From Halomonas sp. SSL-5 (GTDB taxonomy: Bacteria; Pseudomonadota; Gammaproteobacteria; Pseudomonadales; Halomonadaceae), in NCBI RefSeq assembly GCF_030708455.1, contig NZ_JAUYWF010000012.1, positions 44,045 through 108,044 of the forward strand: a stretch of DNA of 64,000 nucleotides. Reading direction: 5' to 3'. Below the pieces are notes generated by a model that was given only the letters and a program-made list of their open reading frames with translations, had not been told where the DNA came from and ran no database searches. Numbering within the stretch: position 1 is the stretch's first letter; each line of letters begins with the position of its first letter. Both the position numbers and the translations under genes were made by a program. Shown piece by piece: positions 24,733 to 33,430 of the stretch.

Positions 24733-25521
24733 ATGCCTATCGAGCTAAACACCCTGGATACCGGCGGCGATGGCACGCCGCTGGTGGTGATCCACGGCCT
24801 GTTCGGCAGTGCCGACAACTGGCGCTCCCACGTCAAGGCCTGGGAGACCCACCGCCGGGTCGTGGCGGTGGACCTGCGCAACCATGGCCGCTCGCCGCAT
24901 GTCACCGGCATGGGCTATGCGGAGATGGCCGGGGATGTGCTGGCGCTGCTCGACCGCCTGTCGATCCCGCGCGCCCATGTGCTCGGCCACTCCATGGGCG
25001 GCAAGGTGGCGATCTCCCTGGCCCGCCTGGCGCCCGAGCGTGTGGCATCGCTGATCGTCGGCGATATCGCGCCGGTGGCCTATGGCCACGACCACGACAG
25101 CGTGTTCGCGGGGCTGCGTCGCGTCGTGGAAGGGCGCCCGGCCAATCGCCGCGAGGCCGATGCGTTGCTCGCCGAGCACGTGAGCGAGAAGGCCGTGCGA
25201 CTGTTTCTGGCCACCAATCTGGTGCGTGGCGAGGGAGAGGGGATGGGGCTGCGCCTGGGGCTGGACGAGATCCAGGATGACTACGACGCGATCATGGGGG
25301 AGCCGGCCGGCAGTGAATCCTTTACCGGGCCGACCCTGGTGTTGCGGGGCCGCGACTCCCACTATGTCGCGGACGAGCACCTGCCGGCGCTGCATGAGGT
25401 GCTGCCGGAGGCCCGGCTGGTGACGCTGGACGCGGGGCATTGGCTGCATGCCGAACAGCCCGAGGCGTTCCGTGAGTCCGTCGATGACTTCCTCGCCGCA
25501 GTGGAGTCGGACGCCGCCTGA
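24733..25521 (+). CDS. Alpha/beta-hydrolase, YbfF-type esterase
   Basis: This 262-residue hydrolase has the oxyanion region VVIHGLFGSADNW, the nucleophile elbow GHSMGG, an Asp near LVLRGRDSHYV and a His in DAGHWLHAEQPEAF. RNHGRSPH is typical of the YbfF/acyl-esterase group. It is likely cytosolic and has no signal. The substrate is unknown; YbfF-type enzymes act on short acyl esters and acyl-CoAs. The ATG at 24733 follows GAGGA. It probably shares a transcript with yhhQ. Confidence 0.85.
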   Translation: MPIELNTLDTGGDGTPLVVIHGLFGSADNWRSHVKAWETHRRVVAVDLRNHGRSPHVTGMGYAEMAGDVLALLDRLSIPRAHVLGHSMGGKVAISLARLAPERVASLIVGDIAPVAYGHDHDSVFAGLRRVVEGRPANRREADALLAEHVSEKAVRLFLATNLVRGEGEGMGLRLGLDEIQDDYDAIMGEPAGSESFTGPTLVLRGRDSHYVADEHLPALHEVLPEARLVTLDAGHWLHAEQPEAFRESVDDFLAAVESDAA

Positions 25522-25524
25522 CGC

Positions 25525-26721
25525 TCAGCCGGCGCCGGGCTCCACCGCCAGCCGTTCCAGCGGGCTGATCGATTCGATCAGCCCGTTTTCGTGCAGGTAG
25601 GCCTCGACCTGGCGATAGCGCCGGCTGTCCAGCGCCGCCGGTTGGGCGCTCAGGCGCATCAGGGTGGCGCTCCAGGCGTCTCGGTTGGCGGCGGTATCGA
25701 GGGTCGGCTCGAGCTCGACCAGGGCCTCCCATGCCGCCTCGGGGTGCTTGATCATCCACAGGGTGGTGTCACGCAGGATGTCGACCAGCTCGATGATGGG
25801 CTCCCGGAGGCGCGCCAGGCGGTCGCGGTTTGCCACCAGGATCACCCCGTCGTGGAGCGGAATGCCATGCTCCTCCACGTTGAGCTGGCGGGTCGACACG
25901 CCGCGATCGGCCAGCTGGCGAGACAGCGTCAGGCGCAGGGGCGTCACCAGGCCATCCAGGGACTGCTCGGTCATGGCGGTGGCGAGGGCGAAGCCGGTCT
26001 CCACCAGGCTGACTTCCCCGGGGGCGATGCCGTGGGGCGCGATCAGGGCGGGAAGCAGGATGTCGCGGCCCTCCTCGGTGGCGTGTCCCAGGGTGAGTCC
26101 GGCGAGATCCTCCGGCCCTTCGACATCGGCGGATTCACGGATGACGATACCGGCAAGCGGGGTGTCCGCCAGGGTCGCCACGCGTATCGCCGACTTGCCG
26201 CGATCGACCTGCAGGTGCAGCTGCAGCTGATGGGTAAGCGCCAGGTCGATAAGGTTGGCATCGAGGAGGCGAAGCGGGGCGCCCGGGTCTGCCGGCGTCA
26301 TGATCGACAGCTCCAGCCCTTCACGCTGGGAGTGCCCGTTGCCCGCCGCCAGGATCAGGGCGGCATGATGCGGGCTGGGGTACCAGTCGAGCATGATCGT
26401 CAGGGATTCCAGCGGCGGCGGCGCCAACGGCTCGGGTGGCGCATGGGTGACGCTGGGGATCGGCGTGTCGGGCTCGCCGATCGCCGCCTCGTCGTCGATC
26501 GGCGGCACCTCGATCTCGGGCAGTCCCGGCGACGCCGTTGCCTGCCCCGGCGTGGCGTCGAGGTCGGGCACCATGACATCGCCATCCAGGGTCAGCGGTG
26601 GGGCAGGCGCCTCGAGGCTCTCCTCGGCCCAGGCCGGGACGGCTGTCAGCGCCAGGAGCAGCAGCAGGCCCAGGACGAGGCGCGAGTGGCGCCAGGCAAC
26701 AGGGGCAGGGGGGTTGGGCAT
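25525..26721 (-). CDS. Orphan NMT1/ThiY-like periplasmic binding protein with proline-rich linker
   Basis: This is a 398-residue exported protein. The signal peptide is at about 1-32 and is cut after AWA. A proline- and acid-rich low-complexity linker follows (about 38-104, with runs such as PPEPLAPPPL). Then comes an NMT1/THI5-type binding domain starting LTIMLDWYPSPHHAALILAAG and containing PEDLAGLTLG. ThiY homologues bind thiamine pyrimidine precursors, but no permease or ATPase gene is adjacent and no TPP riboswitch is seen. The ligand is therefore unknown. It is convergent with the esterase, three bases apart. Confidence 0.75.
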   Translation of the reverse strand: MPNPPAPVAWRHSRLVLGLLLLLALTAVPAWAEESLEAPAPPLTLDGDVMVPDLDATPGQATASPGLPEIEVPPIDDEAAIGEPDTPIPSVTHAPPEPLAPPPLESLTIMLDWYPSPHHAALILAAGNGHSQREGLELSIMTPADPGAPLRLLDANLIDLALTHQLQLHLQVDRGKSAIRVATLADTPLAGIVIRESADVEGPEDLAGLTLGHATEEGRDILLPALIAPHGIAPGEVSLVETGFALATAMTEQSLDGLVTPLRLTLSRQLADRGVSTRQLNVEEHGIPLHDGVILVANRDRLARLREPIIELVDILRDTTLWMIKHPEAAWEALVELEPTLDTAANRDAWSATLMRLSAQPAALDSRRYRQVEAYLHENGLIESISPLERLAVEPGAG

Positions 26722-26750
26722 TCACGGGCTCCGCGACGGGTAAGGTGGCG

Positions 26751-26766
26751 CTTGGCCGGAGCCAAG
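26751..26766. other. Small hairpin in the divergent region before nhaP2
   Basis: CTTGGC-CGGA-GCCAAG is a perfect 6-bp inverted repeat between the orphan binding-protein gene and the antiporter gene. It could be an operator or a leader hairpin. There is no further support. Confidence 0.25.
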
Positions 26767-26865
26767 TGTATCCGCGACGCGGGCCGAGTTGCCAGTTGCC
26801 GCCATCGGCGTCGCGCGGTTACGGGCCCCATGCGATAATCAAATGTCAGCCATCGAGAGGATGCC

Positions 26866-28572
26866 ATGGACGTCATCAATACCCTGTTCTTCTTCACCGG
26901 GCTGCTGATCGCCTTGAGCGTGCTGGGCAGTCGACTCTCCAGCCTCATCGGGCTTCCCCTGCTGCTGATCTTCCTCGGCCTGGGAATGCTGGCCGGGGAG
27001 GAGGGGGTGCTGGGTATCCAGTTCGACAACTACCCGCTGGCGTTCATCATCAGCCATCTCGCCCTGGCGATGATCCTTCTCGACGGCGGGCTTCGCACCC
27101 GGTTGAAGACCTTTCGCGTGGGTTTCAGGCCGGCCCTGTCGCTGGCCACCCTGGGGGTCTTCATCACCAGCGGGCTGGTCGGGCTCTTCGCCATGTGGAT
27201 CTTCGAGCTCACCCTTTTCCAGGGACTTCTGGTCGGCGCCATCGTGGGCTCGACCGACGCCGCGGCGGTATTCTCGATGCTCAGTGGTCGCGGGCTGAAC
27301 CTCAACGAGCGGGTCGGGGCGACCCTGGAGATCGAGTCCGGGACCAACGACCCCATGGCGATCTTCCTGACCATGGTCCTGGCCGAGATACTGGTCGGCC
27401 AGATCGAGGGGCCCATGGAGACCGGCCTGCTGCTCGTCGAGCAGTTCGGCCTGGGCCTGATCATCGGGCTGGGGGCCGGCTGGCTGAGCGCCCGGCTACT
27501 GCGCTGGGTGGACCTGGCCCCCGGACTCTACTCCCTGCTCGCCCTGTCGCTGGGCTTCTGCATCTTCGGGCTGACCAGCTTCCTCGGCGGCAGCGGGTTC
27601 CTGGCGATCTATCTGGCGGGCCTGATGATCGGCAACCAGAAGGGGCGTCATCTCAACTTCATCCTGCCGGTGCACGACGGCCTGGCCTGGCTGAGCCAGA
27701 TAGGTCTCTTCCTGATGCTCGGCCTGCTGGTTTCCCCCTCGGACCTGCTGCAGTACGCGCTGCCGGCAACGCTGGTCGGCCTGATGCTGATCTTCGTGGC
27801 CCGCCCGATCGCGGTGGTCATCTCGCTGAAGCCGTTCTTCAAGTTCCGCTGGCGAGAGGTCTGCTTCATCTCCTGGGTGGGGCTGCGCGGTGCGGTGCCC
27901 ATCGTGCTGGCCATGTTCCCGGTCATCAGCGGGGTGGAAGGGTCATCGCTCTACTTCAATGTGGCCTTCGCGGTCGTCCTGCTCTCCCTGCTGGTGCAGG
28001 GGGGCACATTGTCGCTGATGGCACGCTGGACGCGTGTGCTGATGCCTACCACGGTGACCCCGAACCATCGTGGTCCCCTGGGGATCCTGCCCGAGAACGA
28101 CTACGAGATGTTCGTCTACCGCGTCGATAACGAGGACATTGCCGATACCCCCATCCGCCTGCTGCGCTTCCCCTCCGGCGCCCTGATCTCGGCGCTGTTT
28201 CGTGAGCACGCCATGCTGCACCCCAAGGGCAGTACCCGGCTGCAACTGGACGATGTGCTCTGCGTGATCGGCCGCAGCGAGGACCTGCCGGCGCTGAATC
28301 GGCTGTTCAATGGGGAGGCCAAGCTCAAGCAGGAGCGCGCCTTCTTCGGCACCTTCACCTTCGACGGGGATGCCAGGATGCAGGATATTGCCGATGCCTA
28401 CGGCCTGACCCTGAGCCCCGGCGAACGTGAGATGAGCCTGAGCGAGTTCGTCTCGTTGCGCGTCGGTGGCCACCCGGTGGTGGGCGACGACGTCGACTGG
28501 CATGGCATCCACTGGGTGGTCAGCGAGATGCAGGGCAATCGTGTGACCCGGGTCGGCCTGCGACTCTACTGA
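26866..28572 (+). CDS. cvrA: K+/H+ antiporter, CvrA/NhaP2 type
   Basis: This 568-residue inner-membrane antiporter has a Na+/H+ exchanger domain of about 12-13 helices (about 5-390). The ion-binding acidic residues lie in ILLDGG, STDAAAVFS and ESGTNDPMA. A TrkA-C regulatory domain (about 405-485) and a CorC/HlyC-type C-terminal domain follow. This three-part layout is typical of NhaP2/CvrA, which exports K+ (and in some species Na+) in exchange for H+. The role would suit ion homeostasis in a salt-tolerant bacterium. Ion selectivity is inferred. Confidence 0.88.
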   Translation: MDVINTLFFFTGLLIALSVLGSRLSSLIGLPLLLIFLGLGMLAGEEGVLGIQFDNYPLAFIISHLALAMILLDGGLRTRLKTFRVGFRPALSLATLGVFITSGLVGLFAMWIFELTLFQGLLVGAIVGSTDAAAVFSMLSGRGLNLNERVGATLEIESGTNDPMAIFLTMVLAEILVGQIEGPMETGLLLVEQFGLGLIIGLGAGWLSARLLRWVDLAPGLYSLLALSLGFCIFGLTSFLGGSGFLAIYLAGLMIGNQKGRHLNFILPVHDGLAWLSQIGLFLMLGLLVSPSDLLQYALPATLVGLMLIFVARPIAVVISLKPFFKFRWREVCFISWVGLRGAVPIVLAMFPVISGVEGSSLYFNVAFAVVLLSLLVQGGTLSLMARWTRVLMPTTVTPNHRGPLGILPENDYEMFVYRVDNEDIADTPIRLLRFPSGALISALFREHAMLHPKGSTRLQLDDVLCVIGRSEDLPALNRLFNGEAKLKQERAFFGTFTFDGDARMQDIADAYGLTLSPGEREMSLSEFVSLRVGGHPVVGDDVDWHGIHWVVSEMQGNRVTRVGLRLY

Positions 28573-28603
28573 TGGCGGCTAAGGCCTTGATCGCATTTGG
28601 CTC

Positions 28604-28631
28604 TTGACCGAGACGCGAAAACTGGTAATAT
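28604..28631 (+). promoter_or_regulatory. Sigma-70 promoter of the tRNA-Ser gene
   Basis: TTGACC (-35, 28604-28609) and TAATAT (-10, 28626-28631) are separated by 16 bp, with the tRNA starting 16 bp downstream. The GC-rich stretch TCTCCGCCG between them may act as a stringent discriminator. Confidence 0.7.
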
Positions 28632-28646
28632 TCTCCGCCGTAAGCC

Positions 28647-28736
28647 GGAGGGATGGCAGAGCGGTTGAATGCACCGGTCTTGAAAACCGGCGTGCCTTAG
28701 CGGGCACCCAGGGTTCGAATCCCTGTCCCTCCGCCA
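28647..28736 (+). tRNA. tRNA-Ser (anticodon UGA)
   Basis: The 90-base gene includes an encoded CCA. The acceptor arms are GGAGGGA/TCCCTCC with discriminator G. The anticodon stem is ACCGG/CCGGC-type around loop CTTGAAA (anticodon TGA). A long variable arm (GTGCC/GGCAC) marks a class II serine tRNA, and the T arm has GGTTCGAAT. It reads UCN codons. The E. coli serT gene lies in the same neighbourhood as yccA, so synteny is conserved. Confidence 0.97.
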
Positions 28737-28746
28737 TTACACCCTG

Positions 28747-28772
28747 AAAACCAGCCACTTACGGCTGGTTTT
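28747..28772 (+). terminator. Rho-independent terminator after tRNA-Ser
   Basis: The stem AAAACCAGCC/GGCTGGTTTT has a six-base loop and ends in TTTT, starting ten bases after the tRNA CCA end. Confidence 0.85.
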
Positions 28773-28890
28773 CGCGTTTCTGGCCTTCTGTCAGCGCTGC
28801 CCGGGGTGGCGCGGCCGAGGCGCTGGCGCCTTGCGGGCAGCGCCGAGAGCTCGCAGAGTAGGCAAACATCCTTGTCGCCGTGAGTCCCGC

Positions 28891-29346
28891 ATGTCGATTC
28901 CCGAAGCACCCCGCGCCTTGTCCCGCCCGATTCCCGCGGTCTCCACCGCCCTGCTCTGGGATGACCGCATCCTGATGGTGCGTCGTGCCCATGCGCCCAA
29001 TGCCGGGCGGCTGGCGCTTCCGGGCGGCAAGGTGGAACCCGGCGAGACGTTGCAGGCCGCCGCCGAACGCGAACTGCTCGAGGAAACGGGGCTGCAAGCT
29101 CGTGCCGGAGAGGTCTTCACCGCCATCGATGTGTTCGACCATGAGATCGACGGCAGCCTGCGGGGCCACTATGTGATCATCGTCCTGCGCATGGAGTGGC
29201 AGGGCGGCGTGGAGGGCGCCGCCAGCGATGCCACCGAGCTGGTCTGGCTGGATCAGGAGCAACTCGAGGCGGCGGGCAGCGATGTCTGCGCCACGGCGGC
29301 GGGTGTTGCCAGGGCCCTGCTGCAGGGGGCACATCTGGGGGCATGA
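28891..29346 (+). CDS. Nudix hydrolase
   Basis: This 151-residue single-domain protein has a full Nudix box, GGKVEPGETLQAAAERELLEETGL-type (about 49-71), preceded by LALPGG. The size and VSTALLWDDRILMVRRA start resemble ADP-ribose pyrophosphatase or MutT-like house-cleaning enzymes; the exact nucleotide substrate cannot be assigned. The ATG at 28891 is chosen by family alignment, as no strong ribosome site is seen. It lies between tRNA-Ser and the yccA-like gene. Confidence 0.85.
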   Translation: MSIPEAPRALSRPIPAVSTALLWDDRILMVRRAHAPNAGRLALPGGKVEPGETLQAAAERELLEETGLQARAGEVFTAIDVFDHEIDGSLRGHYVIIVLRMEWQGGVEGAASDATELVWLDQEQLEAAGSDVCATAAGVARALLQGAHLGA

Positions 29347-29455
29347 CAGCGGAATCAACGTTGAGTGCCGTTCCGCCAGGCTCTTGCGTGCGGAACTTCC
29401 AGGCGGCATGCTAGTCCATTGGCAAGATCAATTGACGACAGGGAGCACAGGATCA

Positions 29456-30130
29456 ATGGCCTATCAAGAGTCACAGATGACCCGCCAGGAGACCCAGACC
29501 CGGGTGTCCAGCACCAACAAGGTGCTGCGCAATACCTACGGGCTGCTGGCCATGACGCTGCTCTTCTCCGCCGTGACCGCCGGCGCCGCCATGGCGATGG
29601 GCGTCGAACGCATGAACATCTTCGTCTTCTTCATCGGTGCCTACGGACTGATGTTCCTGGTCCACAAGACCGCCCACTCCGCGATGGGGCTGCTCACCAC
29701 CTTCGCCTTCACCGGTTTCATGGGCTTCACTCTCGGCCCGATTCTCAACGCCTACCTGGCGCTGCCCAACGGCGCCGCCCTGGTGATGAATGCCCTGGCC
29801 ATGACCGGCCTGACCTTCATCGGCCTCTCCGCCGTGGCGCTGGTGACCAAGAAGGACTTCAGCTTCCTCGGCAACTTCATGATGGCGGGCGCCATCGTGC
29901 TGGTCCTGGCCATGCTGGCCGGCCTGATCTTCCAGATCCCGGCCCTGATGCTGATGGTTTCCGCCGGCTTCGTGCTGTTCTCCTCCGCGGCGATCCTCTA
30001 TCAGACCAGCGAGATCGTTCACCGCGCCGGTGAGACCAACTATATCCTGGCCACCATCACCCTCTACGTGTCGATCTATAACCTCTTCATCAGCCTGCTC
30101 TCCCTGCTGGGCATCATGAGCAACGACTGA
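29456..30130 (+). CDS. yccA: Bax inhibitor-1 family membrane protein, YccA-like
   Basis: This 224-residue inner-membrane protein has about seven helices. The segments VLRNTYGLLAMTLLFSAVTAG and TLYVSIYNLFISLLSLLG are typical of bacterial BI-1 proteins. E. coli YccA is a modulator and substrate of the FtsH protease. The position next to tRNA-Ser(UGA) and tus genes agrees with YccA. GGGAG lies upstream of the ATG at 29456. A strong terminator follows. Confidence 0.9.
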   Translation: MAYQESQMTRQETQTRVSSTNKVLRNTYGLLAMTLLFSAVTAGAAMAMGVERMNIFVFFIGAYGLMFLVHKTAHSAMGLLTTFAFTGFMGFTLGPILNAYLALPNGAALVMNALAMTGLTFIGLSAVALVTKKDFSFLGNFMMAGAIVLVLAMLAGLIFQIPALMLMVSAGFVLFSSAAILYQTSEIVHRAGETNYILATITLYVSIYNLFISLLSLLGIMSND

Positions 30131-30155
30131 CGTCGGGTTCCACAGGCCACGACAT

Positions 30156-30190
30156 GGCTGGCCCCGCCTCGGCGGGGCCAGCCTGTTTTC
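30156..30190 (+). terminator. Rho-independent terminator after yccA
   Basis: A 13-bp perfect stem GGCTGGCCCCGCC/GGCGGGGCCAGCC with a two-base loop is followed by TGTTTTC. It separates yccA from the tus operon. Confidence 0.85.
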
Positions 30191-30202
30191 AGGAGACCTC
30201 GG

Positions 30203-30595
30203 ATGCGCTACGCCATCCTGCTGCTCGATGCCCCCTACACCAGCCAGGCGGCCCACTCGGCGCTGCGCTTCACGCGTGCGCTGCTGGCCAAGGGCCATGC
30301 CGTCGACGGGGTGTTCTTCTACCATGATGGCGTGCATAACGCGGCCAGGCTGGCCGCGCCGCCCCAGGACGAGCCCCACCTGGTCGATGCCTGGGCCGAG
30401 CTGGGCCGCGAGCACGCCGTGCCCCTGCAGGTCTGCATCGCCGCTGCCCTCAGGCGCGGCCTGCTCGACGAGCAGGAGGCCGCCCGACACGGCAAGCAGG
30501 GGGCAAGCGTCGAGCCCCCCTTCGAATTGACGGGGCTGGGCCAGCTGGTCGATCTGGGCCTGCGCTGCGATCGACTGATCACCTTCGGCCCCTGA
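30203..30595 (+). CDS. tusD: Sulfurtransferase complex subunit TusD
   Basis: This 130-residue DsrE-fold protein has the conserved active cysteine C78 (PLQVCIAAALRRG). In TusBCD (alpha2-beta2-gamma2) it takes sulfur from TusA and passes it to TusE for 2-thiouridine formation at the tRNA wobble base by MnmA. AGGAGA precedes the ATG. It is the first gene of tusDCBE. Confidence 0.93.
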   Translation: MRYAILLLDAPYTSQAAHSALRFTRALLAKGHAVDGVFFYHDGVHNAARLAAPPQDEPHLVDAWAELGREHAVPLQVCIAAALRRGLLDEQEAARHGKQGASVEPPFELTGLGQLVDLGLRCDRLITFGP

Positions 30596-30607
30596 GGAGA
30601 ACCTGTG

Positions 30608-30982
30608 ATGCAAGACGATACGCGCCAGGGCGACCTGCTGGTGATCCTGCGCCATGCGCCCCACGGGTCGAGCTGGCTGAAGGAAGGGCTGGATGTTGCC
30701 CTGGTGGCCGCGGCCTTCGATCGCCGGGTGACGCTGCTGTTCATGGGAGAGGGCATCACGGCGCTGCTCGAGGGTCAGCAGGCGGGGCCGCTGGGACAGA
30801 AGGGCACCGCACCGACCCTGGCCATGCTGGAGATGTACGATATCGACAGCCTGCTGGTGGAGGCGAGGGGGATGGACGCGCTGGGCCTGACCGGCGAACA
30901 GTTCATGCTGCCGGTCGAGGGCGTGGGCGATGCCGAGATCGCCGAGCTGCTGGCATCCCATGCCCTGGTTCTGAACTTCTGA
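30608..30982 (+). CDS. tusC: Sulfurtransferase complex subunit TusC
   Basis: This 124-residue DsrF-like protein lacks a relay cysteine, as usual for TusC. It is recognised by VILRHAPHGSSWLKEGLDVALVAA and LLFMGEGI, and by its place between tusD and tusB. A GTG immediately precedes the ATG; the ATG at 30608 has GAGGAG eight bases upstream and is preferred. The stop overlaps the tusB start (TGATG). Confidence 0.9.
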   Translation: MQDDTRQGDLLVILRHAPHGSSWLKEGLDVALVAAAFDRRVTLLFMGEGITALLEGQQAGPLGQKGTAPTLAMLEMYDIDSLLVEARGMDALGLTGEQFMLPVEGVGDAEIAELLASHALVLNF

Positions 30983-31281
30983 TGAGATACGCCATGTTGT
31001 TGCATACCCTGAATCGCTCTCCGCTGTCCGCTGTTCTCGACCAGGCACTGGCGGGAATGGGGCCGGACGACAGGCTGCTGCTGATCGAGGACGGCGTCAT
31101 CGGCGCCTTGCCGGCGCAGCAGGCGCGTTTCGAGAGCGTGGCCGGGCGCCTCTATGCCCTGCATGAGGATCTGGAGTCCCGCGGACTGCTCTCGCTATGC
31201 GCCCCGGCGGTCCGTGTCGTCGATATCGAGGGCTTCGTGGCCCTGACCGAGGAGTGTGAGCGCGCGGTGAGCTGGTACTGA
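30982..31281 (+). CDS. tusB: Sulfurtransferase complex subunit TusB
   Basis: This 99-residue DsrH-like protein has the start MLLHTLNRSPLSAVLDQALA and the segment LLLIEDGVIGAL, typical of TusB. The start overlaps tusC and the stop overlaps tusE (TGATG), so the three are tightly coupled. Confidence 0.9.
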   Translation: MRYAMLLHTLNRSPLSAVLDQALAGMGPDDRLLLIEDGVIGALPAQQARFESVAGRLYALHEDLESRGLLSLCAPAVRVVDIEGFVALTEECERAVSWY

Positions 31282-31634
31282 TGGCAAGCACAGAAATATA
31301 CCGTTATCTATCTCTCGATGACCGAAGGATTCCCCTCGATCCCGAAGGATTCCTGGTCGACATGGGCGATTGGTCGGCCGAGGTTGCCGAACGACTGGCC
31401 GAGGAGGAGGGCATCGAACTGAGCGAGGAGCATTGGGAGATCATCCGCGTGCTACGCGATTTCTACGCGCGCTTCGAGCAGGCCCCTGCGATGCGCCCCC
31501 TGGTCAAGGCGGTGGGACAGGCGCTGGGCCCCGACAAGGGTCGCTCCATGCACCTGATGAAGCTGTTCCCCGGCAGTCCCGCCAAGCTGGGCGCGCGGCT
31601 CGCGGGCCTGCCCAAGCCCACCAACTGCCTGTGA
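31281..31634 (+). CDS. tusE: Sulfur-relay protein TusE (DsrC family)
   Basis: This 117-residue DsrC-family protein has the C-terminal arm GLPKPTNCL with the single catalytic cysteine C116. The upstream second DsrC cysteine is absent (the arm has GRSMHLMKLFPGSPAKLGA), which is the TusE pattern and not that of dissimilatory DsrC. It accepts persulfide from TusBCD and delivers it to MnmA. Confidence 0.93.
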   Translation: MASTEIYRYLSLDDRRIPLDPEGFLVDMGDWSAEVAERLAEEEGIELSEEHWEIIRVLRDFYARFEQAPAMRPLVKAVGQALGPDKGRSMHLMKLFPGSPAKLGARLAGLPKPTNCL

Positions 31635-31641
31635 TCACCCC

Positions 31642-32229
31642 ATGAACTTCCTGGCTCATGCCTGGTTGGCGCACGGCGGGGGCGACGACTTCCTCTACGG
31701 CAACCTGATCGCCGACGGGGTGAAGGGAAGCGACCTCGACGACTGGCCCGCCGAGGTCGCAAGGGGCATTCGACACCACCGCCGCGTCGATGCCTTCGTG
31801 GACAGCCACACGGTGACGCGAGACATCCTGGCGCGGTCACCGCCCTCGGGTAGACGCTTCGTGGGCATCGCCCTGGACCTGGTGTGGGATCACTTCGTGG
31901 CACTGGAGCCTGGGGTCGCGGACCGGGACTCGCCGTTGGTCACGCGCAGCTATCGGCTGCTGGCACGACGCTCGGCGCCATCACGCCTGGCCTCGATGAT
32001 GCCGCTGCTGGTGGAGCAGGACTGGCTGCGGCGCTATGCCGACTTCGCCTTTACCTGCCGTGCGATCGGCGGCATCGGCCAGCGACTCTCCGGCCCCAAC
32101 CGCCTTGTAGAGCTGGTGCCCTGGCTTCATGCCGAGTACCCGGCGTTGCGTGATGACTTCCAGCGCCTGTGGCCGGCAGTGCGCGAGGCGCTGGAAGTGG
32201 AACCCGACGTGCCTAGGCATCGCTCCTGA
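31642..32229 (+). CDS. acpH: Acyl carrier protein phosphodiesterase
   Basis: This 195-residue protein of the AcpH (DUF479) family is recognised by MNFLAHAWLA, YGNLIADGVKG, IRHHRRVDAFVDSH and DLVWDHFVA. AcpH removes 4'-phosphopantetheine from holo-ACP and is an HD-like metal phosphodiesterase. It begins seven bases after tusE and is likely on that transcript. Its 3' end overlaps moeA, on the other strand, by 17 bp. Confidence 0.88.
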   Translation: MNFLAHAWLAHGGGDDFLYGNLIADGVKGSDLDDWPAEVARGIRHHRRVDAFVDSHTVTRDILARSPPSGRRFVGIALDLVWDHFVALEPGVADRDSPLVTRSYRLLARRSAPSRLASMMPLLVEQDWLRRYADFAFTCRAIGGIGQRLSGPNRLVELVPWLHAEYPALRDDFQRLWPAVREALEVEPDVPRHRS

Positions 32230-33430
32230 GCCACAGGCAGGTCACACGGTCGCCCGGTGACAGCCTGGTCTCAGGCGGGATGACCGCCAGGGCATCGGCC
32301 TCGATGCACGAGGAGAGCACCGCTGAATTCTGGTCGGCGAAGGCCTCGGCATGCGCGCCCTGGTCGTCGAAGCGCAGCGTGACGCGCATGTAGTGGGCCC
32401 GGGGGCCGGTGCGAGTCGAGAAGCCGCTGCGCGCCGGGATCTCTGGCAGCGAGGCCAGCGACGTGCAGCCCGACATTCGGCCGACCAGCGGCCTCAGGAA
32501 CAGCCAGGCACCCACGAAGCTCGATACCGGGTTGCCCGGCAGCCCCACGAAGCGTGCCTCACCATCCCCCCCAGGAATCCGGCCCAGGGCCAGCGGCTTG
32601 CCCGGGCGGATCGCCAGCCGCCAGAGATCCAGCCGTCCCAGGGCCTCCACTGCCGCCTTGACATGGTCCTCCTCGCCGACGCTGACGCCGCCGGTGGTCA
32701 CCACGATATCCGCCTGGCTGGCGGCGTCGGCCAGTATCTCCCGGGTGGCGACGGGGTCGTCGGGGATCGACGCCATCATCACCGGCGTGGCACCGAAGCG
32801 CTCCAGCAGTCGGCATAGCATCGGCCGGTTGGAGTTGTAGAGCTGGCCCGGGCCCAGGGGCTTGCCGGGGTCGACGATCTCGTCGCCGGTGGAGAGCAGG
32901 GCGACCCGCGGCCGTCTCCGCACCTCCACCTCGGTGATGCCCTGGCCGGCGAGATGCCCAAGGGCCGCGGCCTCCAGGCGCCGACCGGCCTCGAGCAGCG
33001 TGCTGCCCCGTGCGACGTCCCGCCCGCGGCGACGGATGCTGTCGCCTGCCGCCACATCCGCAGGGATAAGGGCGGTGTCACCCGTCACCTCGACGCGCTC
33101 CTGCATCACCACGCAGTCGGCACCCGGCGGTATCTCGCCGCCGGTGAAGATTCGCGCGCAGCTGCCGGGCGCCAGGGGCTGGACGGGGCTGCCGGCGGCG
33201 ATACGCTGGCGGATGGGCAGGGCCCTTCCCGCGTCGCCATGGTGCAGGGCGTAGCCATCCATGGCGCTGTTGTCGAAGGAGGGCACGTCGAGGCGGGCGG
33301 TCACGGTCTCCCCCAGCACCCGACCGGCGGCCTGCTCCATGGGCAGCGTCTCGTTGCCCAACACCGCCACATCCGCCAGCAGCGCTTCCAGCGCCGCGGC
33401 GACCGGCTTGAGATCGCCGTCCTTATGCAT
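32213..33430 (-). CDS. moeA: Molybdopterin molybdenumtransferase
   Basis: This is a 405-residue MoeA, which inserts molybdate into adenylylated molybdopterin. Landmarks are PSFDNSAMDGYAL, ARIFTGGEIPPGADCVVMQE, VALLSTGDEIV, TTGGVSVGEEDHVK and GLPGNPVSSFV. I start at the ATG 33428-33430; a GTG three codons upstream is possible. The start overlaps moaB by eight bases. The product supplies Moco for the formate dehydrogenase encoded just upstream on the same strand. Confidence 0.93.
   Translation of the reverse strand: MHKDGDLKPVAAALEALLADVAVLGNETLPMEQAAGRVLGETVTARLDVPSFDNSAMDGYALHHGDAGRALPIRQRIAAGSPVQPLAPGSCARIFTGGEIPPGADCVVMQERVEVTGDTALIPADVAAGDSIRRRGRDVARGSTLLEAGRRLEAAALGHLAGQGITEVEVRRRPRVALLSTGDEIVDPGKPLGPGQLYNSNRPMLCRLLERFGATPVMMASIPDDPVATREILADAASQADIVVTTGGVSVGEEDHVKAAVEALGRLDLWRLAIRPGKPLALGRIPGGDGEARFVGLPGNPVSSFVGAWLFLRPLVGRMSGCTSLASLPEIPARSGFSTRTGPRAHYMRVTLRFDDQGAHAEAFADQNSAVLSSCIEADALAVIPPETRLSPGDRVTCLWLRSDA

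Noticed and set aside
26722..26865. TPP riboswitch before the ThiY-like gene.
   Set aside because: No CUGAGA/ACC-type TPP core is present, only a 6-bp hairpin.
28647..28736. tRNA-Ser as an integration site for a genomic island.
   Set aside because: No integrase follows, the 3' end is not repeated downstream in the window, and the neighbours (yccA, tus) are conserved core genes.
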